Part shown: one piece after another, positions 11,478-20,112 of the stretch | How positions within the stretch are numbered: the stretch's first letter is position 1 | Layout of the letters: every line of letters begins with the position of its first letter | Assembly: GCF_014692875.1 (NCBI RefSeq) | Contig: NZ_CP061171.1 | Coordinates: 4,402,001 to 4,466,000, forward strand | Direction: 5' to 3' | DNA length: 64,000 bases | DNA from: Pedobacter riviphilus | GTDB taxonomy: Bacteria > Bacteroidota > Bacteroidia > Sphingobacteriales > Sphingobacteriaceae | Made by a program: the position numbers and the translations under genes | Notes under the pieces: model-generated | Databases searched by the model: none | Told to the model about the DNA's origin: nothing | What the model saw: the letters and a program-made list of their open reading frames with translations, nothing else

Positions 11478-11897
11478 TTATATTACCAAATTCTCACGGC
11501 TCTTTAACTTGGTCGGATCTATCTTTGCAGCCACCTGTATATCAGGCAGTTTATTTAAACCATTGATTAAATAATCCAAATCTTCCTTATCAATAAATTC
11601 TTTAATAATAATAAAAAAATCTACTTTGTTCATCTCCGGAATTAGAAAACCATCGCTGCTTTTATTGCAAATTAAGTAGTATTCTACCTCACCTTGCTCT
11701 ACAAAAAAGTAATATTTGGAGAAAGACCAGGCTGGTTCGTCGATATTAAAAAATATTTCATGGTCTTCTATTTTTTCAAATTGTGTATTTAGCCGGGTAT
11801 TAATTTTGTGGCAAAGTACATAGTCTTTTAAGGGTGCTGTGATCGCAATTAGTATAAAATCAAGGTCTAAGGTAAGTTTTAGGTAAGTCTTATTCAA
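11478..11897 (-). CDS. IPExxxVDY family protein
   Basis: A 139-residue protein carrying IPEMNKVDFF (residues about 84-93), the motif that names the IPExxxVDY family of Bacteroidota. The family is conserved but has no established function. It is found beside pyk and the acpP-fabF-rnc cluster, exactly as here. No signal peptide or membrane segment is visible, so the protein is probably cytoplasmic. It is divergent from acpP and upstream of pyk. The short gap to pyk contains a separate promoter box, so partial co-transcription with pyk is possible but not required. Confidence 0.85.
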   Translation of the reverse strand: MNKTYLKLTLDLDFILIAITAPLKDYVLCHKINTRLNTQFEKIEDHEIFFNIDEPAWSFSKYYFFVEQGEVEYYLICNKSSDGFLIPEMNKVDFFIIIKEFIDKEDLDYLINGLNKLPDIQVAAKIDPTKLKSRENLVI

Positions 11898-11991
11898 AGC
11901 GAAATAAATTATTTACAGAACGAAATTAAAAAACTAATTCTATATTCGCTGTGTTATTGAGATACCAAAATTACGTATCGAAATAAAAACA

Positions 11992-12022
11992 TTTGAAAAT
12001 TGTAAGAATTTATTTTTCTTTG
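11992..12022 (+). promoter_or_regulatory. Putative acpP promoter
   Basis: TTTG (11992-11995) is separated by exactly 19 nt from TTTCTTTG (12015-12022), which differs from TAnnTTTG at one fixed position. It would drive acpP-fabF-rnc with a leader of about 30 nt. Confidence 0.55.
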
Positions 12023-12055
12023 CACAGAATTATTTAACCATTAAATTATAAAATT

Positions 12056-12292
12056 ATGTCTGATATTGCTTCAAGAGTTAAGGCTATTATCGTAGAAAAA
12101 CTAGGTGTTGACGAAAGCGAAGTTACGCCAGAGGCTTCATTCACCAACGATTTAGGTGCAGATTCTTTAGATACCGTAGAATTGATTATGGAATTTGAAA
12201 AAGAATTCAATGTAGCTATTCCTGATGATCAGGCTGAAACCATCGGTACAGTTGGCCAAGCGATTGCTTATTTGGAAAAAAACGTTAAATAG
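12056..12292 (+). CDS. acpP: Acyl carrier protein
   Basis: A 78-residue acidic helical protein that carries growing acyl chains on a 4'-phosphopantetheine arm in type II fatty acid synthesis. The attachment site is Ser37 in [10 protein letters not shown], the universal DSL motif. Length and the opening [15 protein letters not shown] are typical. It is followed after 21 bp by fabF and then rnc, the conserved cluster. No oddities; very secure. Confidence 0.98.
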   Translation: MSDIASRVKAIIVEKLGVDESEVTPEASFTNDLGADSLDTVELIMEFEKEFNVAIPDDQAETIGTVGQAIAYLEKNVK

Positions 12293-12313
12293 AATTACGC
12301 TTTTTCAGTATAA

Positions 12314-13567
12314 ATGGAATTAAAAAGAGTAGTAGTAACAGGGTTGGGTGCGCTCACTCCTATAGGCAATAATGTTCCTGATTTTTGGGAAGGATTGACT
12401 AACGGGGTGAGTGGCGCTGCTCCTATTAAGGGTTTTGACACTGAAAAGTTCAAGACCAAATTCGCATGCGAGGTTAAAAATTTTAATCCTGAAGACTTTT
12501 TGGAGAAAAAAGAAGCCCGCAAGCTAGATCCGTTTGTACAATATGCTCTTGTAGCAACAGATGAGGCTGTTAAGGATGGTGGTTTTGATTTTGAAAAATT
12601 AGATACCAACCGGATCGGAGTAATCTGGGGTGCGGGCATAGGTGGATTGAAAACTTTCCTGGATGAAATTTCTAATTTCGCTAAAGGAGATGGTACACCA
12701 AGATACAATCCATTTTTTATCCCTAAAATGATCGTGGATATCGCTCCAGGGCATATCTCTATCAGATACGGCCTGCGTGGGCCAAATTTTGCAACTGTTT
12801 CGGCATGTGCTTCTTCAACAAACGCCATGATTGATGCATTTAACTATATCCGTTTGGGTATGGCTGATGTAATTATTAGTGGCGGTTCAGAAGCCATCAT
12901 CAATGAGGCAGGTATGGGTGGTTTTAATGCCATGCATGCATTATCAACACGTAACGAAGATCCGGCAACAGCATCACGTCCTTTTGATAAGGATCGCGAT
13001 GGCTTCGTAGCTGGAGAAGGTGCAGGGACAATTATTTTAGAAGAACTCGAACATGCAAAAGCAAGAGGTGCAAAAATTTATGCAGAGCTTGTGGGCGGTG
13101 GAATGAGTGCCGATGCCAATCACATCACGGCACCGCATCCAGAAGGTTTGGGCGCTAGAATGGTAATGACCAACGCACTTAAAGATGCTGGTTTAACAAC
13201 TGCTGATATAGATTATATCAATGTACACGGTACTTCTACACCACTCGGTGATATTAGCGAAACCAAAGCCATTGGTACATTATTTGGTGAAGATGCTTAT
13301 CGATTAAACATCAGCTCAACCAAATCGATGACTGGCCACCTTTTGGGTGCTGCCGGAGCTATTGAGGCTATTGCAGCAATTCTTTCTGTTAAAAATGATA
13401 TTGTTCCTCCAACAATCAATCACTTTACTGATGATCCAGCATTTGACCCTAAATTGAATTTTACTTTTAACAAGGCGCAAAAACGTACTGTTAGAGCCGC
13501 TTTAAGTAATACATTCGGTTTTGGTGGCCATAATGCTTCTGTTATTTTTAAAAAATACGAGGATTAA
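12314..13567 (+). CDS. fabF: Beta-ketoacyl-ACP synthase II
   Basis: A 417-residue thiolase-fold condensing enzyme that elongates acyl-ACP with malonyl-ACP. The nucleophile is Cys165 in TVSACASSTNAM, and the two catalytic His lie in NVHGTSTPLGD and STKSMTGHLLGAAGAIE. The C-terminal NTFGFGGHNASVIF motif is present. The length equals that of typical FabF. It is co-transcribed with acpP (21 bp upstream), and rnc follows after 94 bp. Confidence 0.97.
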   Translation: MELKRVVVTGLGALTPIGNNVPDFWEGLTNGVSGAAPIKGFDTEKFKTKFACEVKNFNPEDFLEKKEARKLDPFVQYALVATDEAVKDGGFDFEKLDTNRIGVIWGAGIGGLKTFLDEISNFAKGDGTPRYNPFFIPKMIVDIAPGHISIRYGLRGPNFATVSACASSTNAMIDAFNYIRLGMADVIISGGSEAIINEAGMGGFNAMHALSTRNEDPATASRPFDKDRDGFVAGEGAGTIILEELEHAKARGAKIYAELVGGGMSADANHITAPHPEGLGARMVMTNALKDAGLTTADIDYINVHGTSTPLGDISETKAIGTLFGEDAYRLNISSTKSMTGHLLGAAGAIEAIAAILSVKNDIVPPTINHFTDDPAFDPKLNFTFNKAQKRTVRAALSNTFGFGGHNASVIFKKYED

Positions 13568-13661
13568 TTTAAGACAGCCTGCTATATAATTTTGTATGCT
13601 AATTAAAAATAGATAACTTAGTTAAATATGCTAATTAGCCGTTAATTGTGTTATTTATTTA

Positions 13662-14390
13662 ATGCCGATATTAAAATTATATAAACTTTATCTCTCTCCC
13701 GAAAAGGAGTTTGTTAAAAAGCTGAAAAACATCTTAGGCTTTGTTCCAGGCAATGTTACGCTCTATAAAATGGCGTTCAGACATCGATCTGTAGCAAAGG
13801 TGCTAAAAAATGGAAGCAGGAGCAGCAACGAACGCTTAGAATTTTTAGGCGATGCTGTTCTGGGTTCGGTAATAGCAGAGCTACTTTTTAAACATTATCC
13901 CTACAAAGAAGAAGGTTTTTTAACCGAAATGCGCTCGAAGATTGTAAACCGGGCTAATTTAAACCAATTGGCAAAAAAAATTGGTTTTGATAAGCTTATT
14001 CAGTTCGATCAGCGTTCGGTTAGCATACAAACCAAACACAATTCGATGCTGGGCGATGCTTTTGAAGCCATTGTCGGTGCCATTTATATGGATAAAGGAT
14101 ACAATTTTACCAAAGAGTTTTTGTTGCGTAGAATTGTAAAACCGCATATCGATATTCATACCCTGGAACTTACAGAAACCAATTTTAAAAGTAAATTGAT
14201 CGAGTGGTGCCAACGCCATGGCAAAGACGTAATGTTCGAACTGGCAGAGAATAGTGAAGGTGAAAGTGCCAAGTTATTTACCATCAGTGCGATTGTTGAG
14301 GGCGAAAAATATGGAACCGGTAGGGATTACAATAAGAAAAACGCCGAAAAATTAGCAGCTGAAAAAGCGTGCGAAGCGTTGAGTATATAA
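13662..14390 (+). CDS. rnc: Ribonuclease III
   Basis: A 242-residue endonuclease that cuts double-stranded RNA in rRNA and mRNA processing. The signature NERLEFLGDAVLG (about residues 61-73) holds catalytic acidic residues, and the second acidic site is in HNSMLGDAFEAIVGAIYMDKG. The C-terminal double-stranded RNA-binding domain spans about 170-240 (GEKYGTGRDYNKKNAEKLAAEKA). It has a slightly long basic N-terminus, usual in Bacteroidota. Third gene of the acpP-fabF-rnc cluster. Confidence 0.96.
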   Translation: MPILKLYKLYLSPEKEFVKKLKNILGFVPGNVTLYKMAFRHRSVAKVLKNGSRSSNERLEFLGDAVLGSVIAELLFKHYPYKEEGFLTEMRSKIVNRANLNQLAKKIGFDKLIQFDQRSVSIQTKHNSMLGDAFEAIVGAIYMDKGYNFTKEFLLRRIVKPHIDIHTLELTETNFKSKLIEWCQRHGKDVMFELAENSEGESAKLFTISAIVEGEKYGTGRDYNKKNAEKLAAEKACEALSI

Positions 14391-14490
14391 AAAGTACACT
14401 GGTTCAATAGTTTTTGGTTCATTGGACAGGAGCGTTACTGCTTAATTGTATAAACTGTTTAATCAATTAACTGCCCGAATGAGTTAGCGT

Positions 14491-14525
14491 TTCGGACCTC
14501 CGACGTCGGACTACGGACTCCTGAC
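14491..14525 (-). repeat. Heptad repeat (GTCNNNN)x5
   Basis: Read on the minus strand, five consecutive 7-nt units start with GTC: gtcagga, gtccgta, gtccgac, gtcggag, gtccgaa. The array lies between rnc and the frameshifted paralogue. Related arrays occur inside tex (38160-38194) and between the tRNA-like genes (54244-54298). Confidence 0.7.
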
Positions 14526-14531
14526 TAAAAG

Positions 14532-15241
14532 CTACTTCCCCTTCCCCAACGTATCTGTAAATTTCTTTGAAGATTCTTTAATGTATTTAATGTAATCGTA
14601 ACTGTTCCAGTACTGTGCTTTATCAAATTCAGGACGGCAGTTCAGCATGTATTTCTCCAAGGTATCACCTCTCAATTCGGTATTGTTTTTAATAATGCTC
14701 TGATTAAAATATACATCAATCTGCGATTGTTTAATTTCATTGTCGGCATACCGACCAAATCTCCGCGCATTTTTAGGATCTGTGCCGATGAGGTTATATA
14801 GTGCATTTAAGGGACTAAATATGGCCGATAAGAATGTCGTCTTACCCCATTGTATACCCCCTTGTTTTTAAATTCGCGCTTAATTTCGTCTAAATCCTCT
14901 TTTTTTGTATTTCCTCTGATGGTTACATCGGCAAGTGTAGTACTTCCCCTAACCAGGTAAATTACGAGATCCTTTTCGCTGTTTACCACAACACGCTGAT
15001 CAATCAGATCCCTTTTAATTACCAGTAGTGTATCGCCCATTCTGGCTTTTAACTGAAACATACCAATATCATTACTCCCCACACCAATTCCAGTACGTAG
15101 GTTAGTAATCTCTGATAATGCAATCCTGATATTTGAGCCTTTCTCAATTACCACCCCTTTCACTATAAAATCCTGTGCCTTTGCAAAAAAGCTGATTGAG
15201 GTAAAAACGAAGAGTATAAAGACAAATTTAAAGTTTCTCAT
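14532..15241 (-). pseudogene. Carboxypeptidase-like regulatory domain protein, frameshifted
   Basis: The first frame runs from 15241 to 14807: a signal peptide, then the FIVKGVVIEKGSN beta-sandwich domain. It then turns into an unrelated tail (GVRRHSYRPYLVP). The continuation is in another frame down to 14532 and ends SSKKFTDTLGKGK, clearly parallel to the intact neighbour (SAKKYTDTLKHTN). Adding one G to the GGGG run at 14845-14848 joins both halves into 236 residues (YNGGKTTFLSAIF), against 238 in the neighbour. It is either a real one-base deletion or a homopolymer sequencing error. Probably a secreted protein of unknown role, tandem-duplicated with the upstream gene 6 bp away. Confidence 0.8.
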
Positions 15242-15247
15242 GGCGTG

Positions 15248-15964
15248 TTAATTTGTGTGCTTCAAAGTATCAGTGTATTTTTTAGCCGATTCTTTGATGT
15301 ATTTAACAGCATCGTAATTGCTCCAATTAATGGTCATGCTGCGTGTCGGGTAATAATCGAGCAGAAATTTATCAAGATCTTTCCCTGTTAATGTAGTATT
15401 GTTCGAGACTAAACTCTTATTAAAAAATTTATCTACCTCGATCAAACTTAGCTCCTTTTTATAATAACGGTTAAAATTACGTGCTCTTGCTGGTGTTTTC
15501 CCAAAAAGCTCATAAAAAAAAGTTATCGGACTTCCTCCAAATGGGTTTAACAGAATTAACGGCGGTTTGCCAGCATAAAACGAACCATTTCTTTTCAGAT
15601 CTCTTTTTATACTTTCCATTTCCTGCTTTTTGGTTTGTCCTTTAACCGTAACCTCCTCTAACATTGTACTCCCTCTAACTAAATAAACAAGTAGGTCGTC
15701 ATCTGTTTTAACCACCACTTTTTGCTCATTCAGGTTTCTTTTTTGAATGAGCAGCGTATCGCCAATTCTGGCTTTTAACTGAAACATACCAATATCGTTG
15801 CTGGTTGTGCCCATTTTACTACGTATATTGATAATGCCAGCCAAAGCAACCCGCACATTTGAGCCTTTTTCAATCACTACACCCTTAAGTACAAAATCCT
15901 GGGCATTTATTTTTAAGCCCTGTATTAAAATGATCAGTAAAAGAATAATTTTCAAATGCTTCAT
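15248..15964 (-). CDS. Secreted carboxypeptidase-like regulatory domain protein
   Basis: A 238-residue protein. Residues 1-21 are a signal peptide (LKIILLLIILIQGLKINAQ). About 22-110 is a carboxypeptidase-D regulatory-like beta-sandwich (VLKGVVIEKGSNVRVALAGI ... DIGMFQLKARIGDTLL), followed by a basic C-terminal domain of about 120 residues. In Bacteroidota the same beta-sandwich precedes TonB receptors, but no barrel follows here. It is the intact member of a tandem pair and probably forms an operon with the downstream frameshifted copy. Cell surface or periplasm is likely; function not known. Confidence 0.75.
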   Translation of the reverse strand: MKHLKIILLLIILIQGLKINAQDFVLKGVVIEKGSNVRVALAGIINIRSKMGTTSNDIGMFQLKARIGDTLLIQKRNLNEQKVVVKTDDDLLVYLVRGSTMLEEVTVKGQTKKQEMESIKRDLKRNGSFYAGKPPLILLNPFGGSPITFFYELFGKTPARARNFNRYYKKELSLIEVDKFFNKSLVSNNTTLTGKDLDKFLLDYYPTRSMTINWSNYDAVKYIKESAKKYTDTLKHTN

Positions 15965-16189
15965 TGCGTTAAAATGGCAAGTTAAATTATCTGATAGCGC
16001 TGATTAGGTTTCTATTTTAACAGCAGATTGGTTTTCTTGTTTGTTTTCTGCCTTAATTGTTACATCTTGAAAGGGAAACCATTTATCTCCCGTAATAAAA
16101 AAGGATTAAAAATACTTTCCTGTCTATCAATATTTTTGTAAAATTAACATTTGTTAACCTTGCAAACTGTTAAATAAACGTTAATAATC

Positions 16190-16918
16190 ATGAGAAAACT
16201 ACTGGGAGGGTTTTATTTACTCTATTCGGCAATTGTATTTTTTATACTCATGCTTATTGTTTGCCCCTTTATTCTCTTCAGTACTGGTATTTTTAAAGAG
16301 AAAACAGGAAGAAAAATTTCATTCTATTTTTTAAAATTCTGGGCATGGAGCTTTAGTCTTATCACTTTTCTATGGTTTTCAGCCAACGGAGAAAGAATTG
16401 ACACTTCTCGGGCTTATATTTACGTAGGTAACCATAGTTCGTTTTTAGATGCGGTTGCCATTGTAATCTGTATTCCACAGGCTTTCAGTCCGCTGGGAAA
16501 GATAGAAATGCTTAAAATACCGGTATTTGGCTGGATTTACAAACGTTTGGTGGTGATGATTGATCGAAGTAGCCGAGAAAGCCGCGACCATTCTGTAGCC
16601 GAGCTGCGGAAAGACCTGGCCGACGGGCAATCGATTTTGATTTTTCCCGAAGGCACGATGAATAAATCCGATCAACCTTTAAATCCATTTTATGATGGGG
16701 CATTTCGTTTAGCCATAGAAACGCAGACACCCGTTTTACCTTTTGCCATATTGAACAGTAGGGCACATTTACCGCGTACAGCCCCACTTATGCTAAATCC
16801 CGGATTGATTAAAACTGTATTTGGCGAAGCTATCGAGGTAAAAGGTTTAGTAGCTGAGGATTTGGAAGAATTGAAAGCAAAAACTTTTAAGGCTATATTA
16901 AGCATGTTGGAAAAGTAA
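16190..16918 (+). CDS. plsC: 1-acyl-sn-glycerol-3-phosphate acyltransferase
   Basis: A 242-residue membrane-associated acyltransferase of phospholipid synthesis that turns lysophosphatidate into phosphatidate. Two N-terminal hydrophobic segments (residues about 8-32 and 48-62) precede the catalytic NHSSFLDAV motif (the NHxxxxD His and Asp, about 84-90) and the FPEGTMNKSD acceptor-binding motif (about 152). Length is typical for PlsC-like proteins. It is transcribed alone; a 350-bp repeat-rich region follows. Confidence 0.88.
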   Translation: MRKLLGGFYLLYSAIVFFILMLIVCPFILFSTGIFKEKTGRKISFYFLKFWAWSFSLITFLWFSANGERIDTSRAYIYVGNHSSFLDAVAIVICIPQAFSPLGKIEMLKIPVFGWIYKRLVVMIDRSSRESRDHSVAELRKDLADGQSILIFPEGTMNKSDQPLNPFYDGAFRLAIETQTPVLPFAILNSRAHLPRTAPLMLNPGLIKTVFGEAIEVKGLVAEDLEELKAKTFKAILSMLEK

Positions 16919-17256
16919 CCTCATTTATTATCAGGAAATGAATGCTCCGGTACTTTTGGCTGAATCAGTCCTGCCGTCCGTTTTATTCCGATGAAGGATC
17001 GGAATGTTCACTTCCATCAGATTTAGGAATAGAGGTTCTGCATCATGTAGGCAACAGCCCCTGCCAAAAACTACTCCACTTTGTACATAAACCCGATTGC
17101 AGCGGGCACGTAGTATAACGAAGTAGAGCGTAAAGCGGGACTGCAATCCCCGAAGAAATACTGAACGCTGATTTTCTAAATGTAAAAGTATTTTATCAGC
17201 TAGTCTATAGCTATGACTCCTTACCCATTATTATTTCTCCTTTCGGCTTAAAACCC
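16919..17256. repeat. Intergenic region with a degenerate dispersed repeat
   Basis: No convincing gene. The stretch 16924-17130 shares two blocks with 55137-55430. One is AGGAAATGAATG near the left end (16932). The other is ACCCGATTGCAGCGGGCACG (about 17091) followed by CGAAGTAGAGCGTAAAGCGGGA. The blocks are in the same order and orientation at both sites, separated by unrelated or heavily diverged sequence. It looks like a decayed non-coding mobile or REP-type element. Confidence 0.55.
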
Positions 17257-17264
17257 TATCTTTG
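17257..17264 (+). promoter_or_regulatory. -7 box of yicC promoter
   Basis: TATCTTTG is a perfect TAnnTTTG box. It ends only 3 nt before the yicC ATG at 17268, implying a leaderless or nearly leaderless mRNA. No clear TTTG box lies 19 nt upstream. Confidence 0.55.
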
Positions 17265-17267
17265 CGC

Positions 17268-18143
17268 ATGATAAAATCCATGACAGGATACGGCTTAGCA
17301 ACAGCCGATTATGCAAATGCAAAGTATAGTGTCGAAATCAAATCGCTCAACAGTAAATTCCTGGAGCTGAATTTAAAATACCCTAAAGCTTTTTCTGATA
17401 AAGAGCTGATTCTGCGTAACATCTGCAGTAAAGACATTGAAAGGGGAAAAGTAAGTTTAAGCATCAATGTAGAGCGCACCAATGGCGAAGTTACTGGTGC
17501 CACCATTAATACTGCTTTATTAAGCCACTACTACAAACAACTTATTGCCGTTAATGACGAATTAGGTGCCGACAGCAGCAACTTGTTGCAAACTGCTTTA
17601 ACTTTTCCGGATGTGATCAGCTATAAAGAGGAAAGTGTGAGTGAAGATGAGTGGAACCATTTATTCCAGATTTTCAATTCGGCTTTAGCCAATTTCAATA
17701 AATTCAGAGAAGATGAAGGCGCTGTTTTAAAGGCAGATTTAGAGCTGAGAATTAAAAACATTCTTTCTTATTTTAAATCTGTTGAGGAGTTAGAGCCTAA
17801 AAGAATTACTGCAATCCGTGATAAATTTGCCCAGTTTTTGGATGATGCAGTAGGCAAAGTAAATATTGATCAGAACCGTTTCGAACAGGAGTTGATTTAT
17901 TATATCGATAAAATTGATATTACTGAAGAAAAAACACGGTTAAAAAGCCATTGTGATTATTTCTTGCAAACTTTAGCAAGCAAAGAAGCAAATGGAAAAA
18001 AAATGGGTTTCATTTCTCAGGAAATAGGAAGAGAAATCAATACCATGGGTGCTAAAGCAAATGATGCCCAGATGCAACAATTTGTTGTAGGTATGAAAGA
18101 AGAATTAGAAAAGATAAAAGAACAATTACTGAATGTGTTGTAA
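17268..18143 (+). CDS. yicC: YicC family endoribonuclease-like protein
   Basis: A 291-residue protein opening with IKSMTGYGLA, the diagnostic YicC N-terminus, and ending with the DUF1732 region (KKMGFISQEIGREINTMGAKAND). YicC proteins have been linked to RNA decay and DNA repair and are classed as endoribonucleases in some bacteria. I chose the ATG at 17268, because the in-frame TTG at 17262 lies within the -7 promoter box. It is first in a yicC-gmk-nadD group, as in many bacteria. Confidence 0.92.
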   Translation: MIKSMTGYGLATADYANAKYSVEIKSLNSKFLELNLKYPKAFSDKELILRNICSKDIERGKVSLSINVERTNGEVTGATINTALLSHYYKQLIAVNDELGADSSNLLQTALTFPDVISYKEESVSEDEWNHLFQIFNSALANFNKFREDEGAVLKADLELRIKNILSYFKSVEELEPKRITAIRDKFAQFLDDAVGKVNIDQNRFEQELIYYIDKIDITEEKTRLKSHCDYFLQTLASKEANGKKMGFISQEIGREINTMGAKANDAQMQQFVVGMKEELEKIKEQLLNVL

Positions 18144-18201
18144 CGTTAGGCGGCAAGCAATAAGCGCTTAACGCCAGACGCCAATCGCAAAATTTTTAAA
18201 A

Positions 18202-18768
18202 ATGCAAGGCAAATTAATCATATTTTCGGCACCATCAGGAGCAGGTAAAACCACTATAGTACATCATTTGTTAACGAAATTTCCTGAGCTGAGCTTTTCT
18301 ATTTCTGCAACTACCCGCGAATTGAGAGGCGCTGAAACACACGAAAACGATTACTATTTTATTAGCAAAGAAGAGTTTTTACACAAAGTTGCCCGCCAGG
18401 AATTTGTAGAATTCGAAGAGGTTTATAACGGAACCTTTTACGGCACCTTGCGTTCAGAAATAGAACGTATCTGGAACGAAGGCAAACATGTAATTTTCGA
18501 TATTGATGTAGAGGGCGGTTTACGTTTAAAAAGAAAATACGAAGACGATGCGTTGGCGATTTTTGTTCAGCCACCATCATTGGAAGTATTGAAAGAACGT
18601 TTAAGCGGCCGTGGAACAGATAGCCCTGAAAAATTGCAGGAACGTTTTATCAAAGCCGAAAAAGAGCTGCTTTATGCTGACAAATTCGATGTGGTCTTAA
18701 AAAATTTCGATCTTAATACAGCCTGTGCAGAAGCAGAACAATTGGTAGGGGATTTCTTGAAGAAATAA
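18202..18768 (+). CDS. gmk: Guanylate kinase
   Basis: A 188-residue enzyme that phosphorylates GMP to GDP with ATP. The P-loop is SAPSGAGKTT (residues about 8-17). The GMP-binding region contains TTRELRGAETHENDYYFIS and EFEEVYNGTFYGT, and the lid contains RLSGRGTDSPEKLQERF. Full family length. It lies 58 bp after yicC, probably in the same operon. A toxin-antitoxin pair separates it from nadD. Confidence 0.96.
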   Translation: MQGKLIIFSAPSGAGKTTIVHHLLTKFPELSFSISATTRELRGAETHENDYYFISKEEFLHKVARQEFVEFEEVYNGTFYGTLRSEIERIWNEGKHVIFDIDVEGGLRLKRKYEDDALAIFVQPPSLEVLKERLSGRGTDSPEKLQERFIKAEKELLYADKFDVVLKNFDLNTACAEAEQLVGDFLKK

Positions 18769-18792
18769 TTCTATTAAGAGCGCAGAAATTTT

Positions 18793-18800
18793 TATATTTG
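18793..18800 (+). promoter_or_regulatory. -7 box ahead of the toxin-antitoxin pair
   Basis: TATATTTG, a perfect TAnnTTTG box, ends 4 nt before the antitoxin ATG at 18805. The pair therefore likely has its own, almost leaderless transcript besides any read-through from gmk. Confidence 0.5.
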
Positions 18801-18804
18801 ATTG

Positions 18805-19008
18805 ATGACTGATATTCAATTATATAGCCAAATATCCTCATTGCCTTCAGATCTGAAGAAGCAAGTGTCTGATTTTGTCTCATCCCTAAAGAAAAAGTCG
18901 AAAGCCAGTAAAAAATTGAAAGAAAGACAATTTGGCTATGCCAAAGATTTCTTTAAAATGGCTGCTGATTTTGATGAACCATTAGAAGACTTTAAAGATT
19001 ATATGTAA
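18805..19008 (+). CDS. DUF2281-like antitoxin
   Basis: A 67-residue charged protein (MTDIQLYSQISSLPSDLKKQ...) with a short N-terminal helix and a basic middle. It resembles the DUF2281/VapB-type antitoxins that neutralise PIN toxins. The acidic C-terminus (DFDEPLEDFKDYM) matches the usual toxin-binding tail. Its stop codon overlaps the start codon of the PIN toxin gene (TAATG), a typical toxin-antitoxin coupling. I start it at the ATG at 18805 rather than the TTG one codon earlier. It would bind DNA and toxin to autoregulate the pair, by family analogy. Confidence 0.78.
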   Translation: MTDIQLYSQISSLPSDLKKQVSDFVSSLKKKSKASKKLKERQFGYAKDFFKMAADFDEPLEDFKDYM

Positions 19009-19391
19009 TGCAGCTTCTGTTGGACACGCATACATTTATCTGGTTTATAAATGGAGATTCATCCTTGCCAAAGAAGGTAGTTAATGAAATTAAAAACCTC
19101 AATAATCAATGTTTTATTAGCATTGCTAGTATTTGGGAAATTGCAATTAAATCTAAATTAAACAAACTTTCTTTAAGCGCAGATTTCGAAAAAATTTTAG
19201 ATTTTCTGGATCAAAATCAAATAGAAATATTGCCAATTTCGTTCGATCATATTATTACGCTGAATGAATTAGATTTTCATCATCGCGATCCATTTGATCG
19301 GATTTTAATTGCTCAGGGCATCTCTGAAAACTTAACGATTTTAACAAAAGACCAAAATTTTAGCTTTTATAAGGTTAAAGCGCTTTGGTAA
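19008..19391 (+). CDS. PIN-domain toxin (VapC-like)
   Basis: A 127-residue PIN-domain protein. The conserved acidic residues appear in LLDTHTFIW (Asp near residue 5), IWEIAIK, and the C-terminal HHRDPFDRILIAQ with a final TKDQNF. This pattern matches type II toxin PIN proteins often annotated as type II toxin-antitoxin system VapC family toxin. The likely activity is Mg-dependent cleavage of tRNA or other RNA, blocked by the upstream antitoxin. The module is inserted between gmk and nadD. Confidence 0.85.
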   Translation: MQLLLDTHTFIWFINGDSSLPKKVVNEIKNLNNQCFISIASIWEIAIKSKLNKLSLSADFEKILDFLDQNQIEILPISFDHIITLNELDFHHRDPFDRILIAQGISENLTILTKDQNFSFYKVKALW

Positions 19392-19400
19392 ATCACAAAC

Positions 19401-19972
19401 ATGAAAACGGGTCTTTTCTTCGGTTCATACAACCCCATCCATACGGGGCATTTAATTATTGCTAATTATATGGCTAACCATACCGAGCTTGATGAAGTAT
19501 GGTTAGTTGTGTCGCCACATAATCCTTTAAAGGATAAAAGTGGTTTGACCAATATGTACGATCGTTTGGAAATGGCCAAATTGGCTACCGAAAATGCAGA
19601 ACATATCCGCGTCAGTGATATCGAGTTTGCATTGCCGCAACCATCTTACACCATCGATACCTTAACCTATCTTCATGAGAAATATCCTGAAAAGGAATTT
19701 GTGCTAATTATGGGGCTGATAATCTGGTTTCATTCAAAAAATGGAAAAACTACGAGGTACTTTTAAGAAACTATCAGATTTATGTTTATCCACGCCCTGA
19801 AGCGAATGTGAGCGAATGGGAAAATCATCCTTCCATCACTTTTACCAAAACCCCTTTAATGGAAATTTCCTCAACTTTTATCCGCAAAGCCATTAAAGAG
19901 AAAAAGAATGTTCAGTTTTTTCTGCCCGATAAAGTGATCGATTTCATTGAAGGCAAGGGAATGTATAAATAG
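19401..19972 (+). pseudogene. nadD: Nicotinate-nucleotide adenylyltransferase, apparent frameshift
   Basis: The first frame (19401 to about 19716) encodes the nucleotidyltransferase core: FFGSYNPIHTGHLIIANYM with the (H/T)xGH motif, then VSPHNPLKDKSG and QPSYTIDTLTYL. It then leaves the frame at VLIMG and stops at 19766. The next frame continues with ADNLVSFKKW and runs to 19972 with the ISSTFIRKAI motif. One extra G in the GGGG run at 19712-19715 restores a 190-residue protein of normal NadD length. NadD makes nicotinate adenine dinucleotide for NAD synthesis and is usually essential. A sequencing error is therefore likely; otherwise a second copy must exist elsewhere. Confidence 0.88.
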
Positions 19973-20112
19973 GAGCTCAATATTTCTAACCTATACCGCA
20001 ACTAAAAAAGAACAGGCTTACAACACATTGTATTAAATCGATTACTTGGATTGGTTTTTGTTTAATTCGGCTTTTGATTACTAATTTAGCGGCAGCAGAT
20101 ACGACAAAACAC

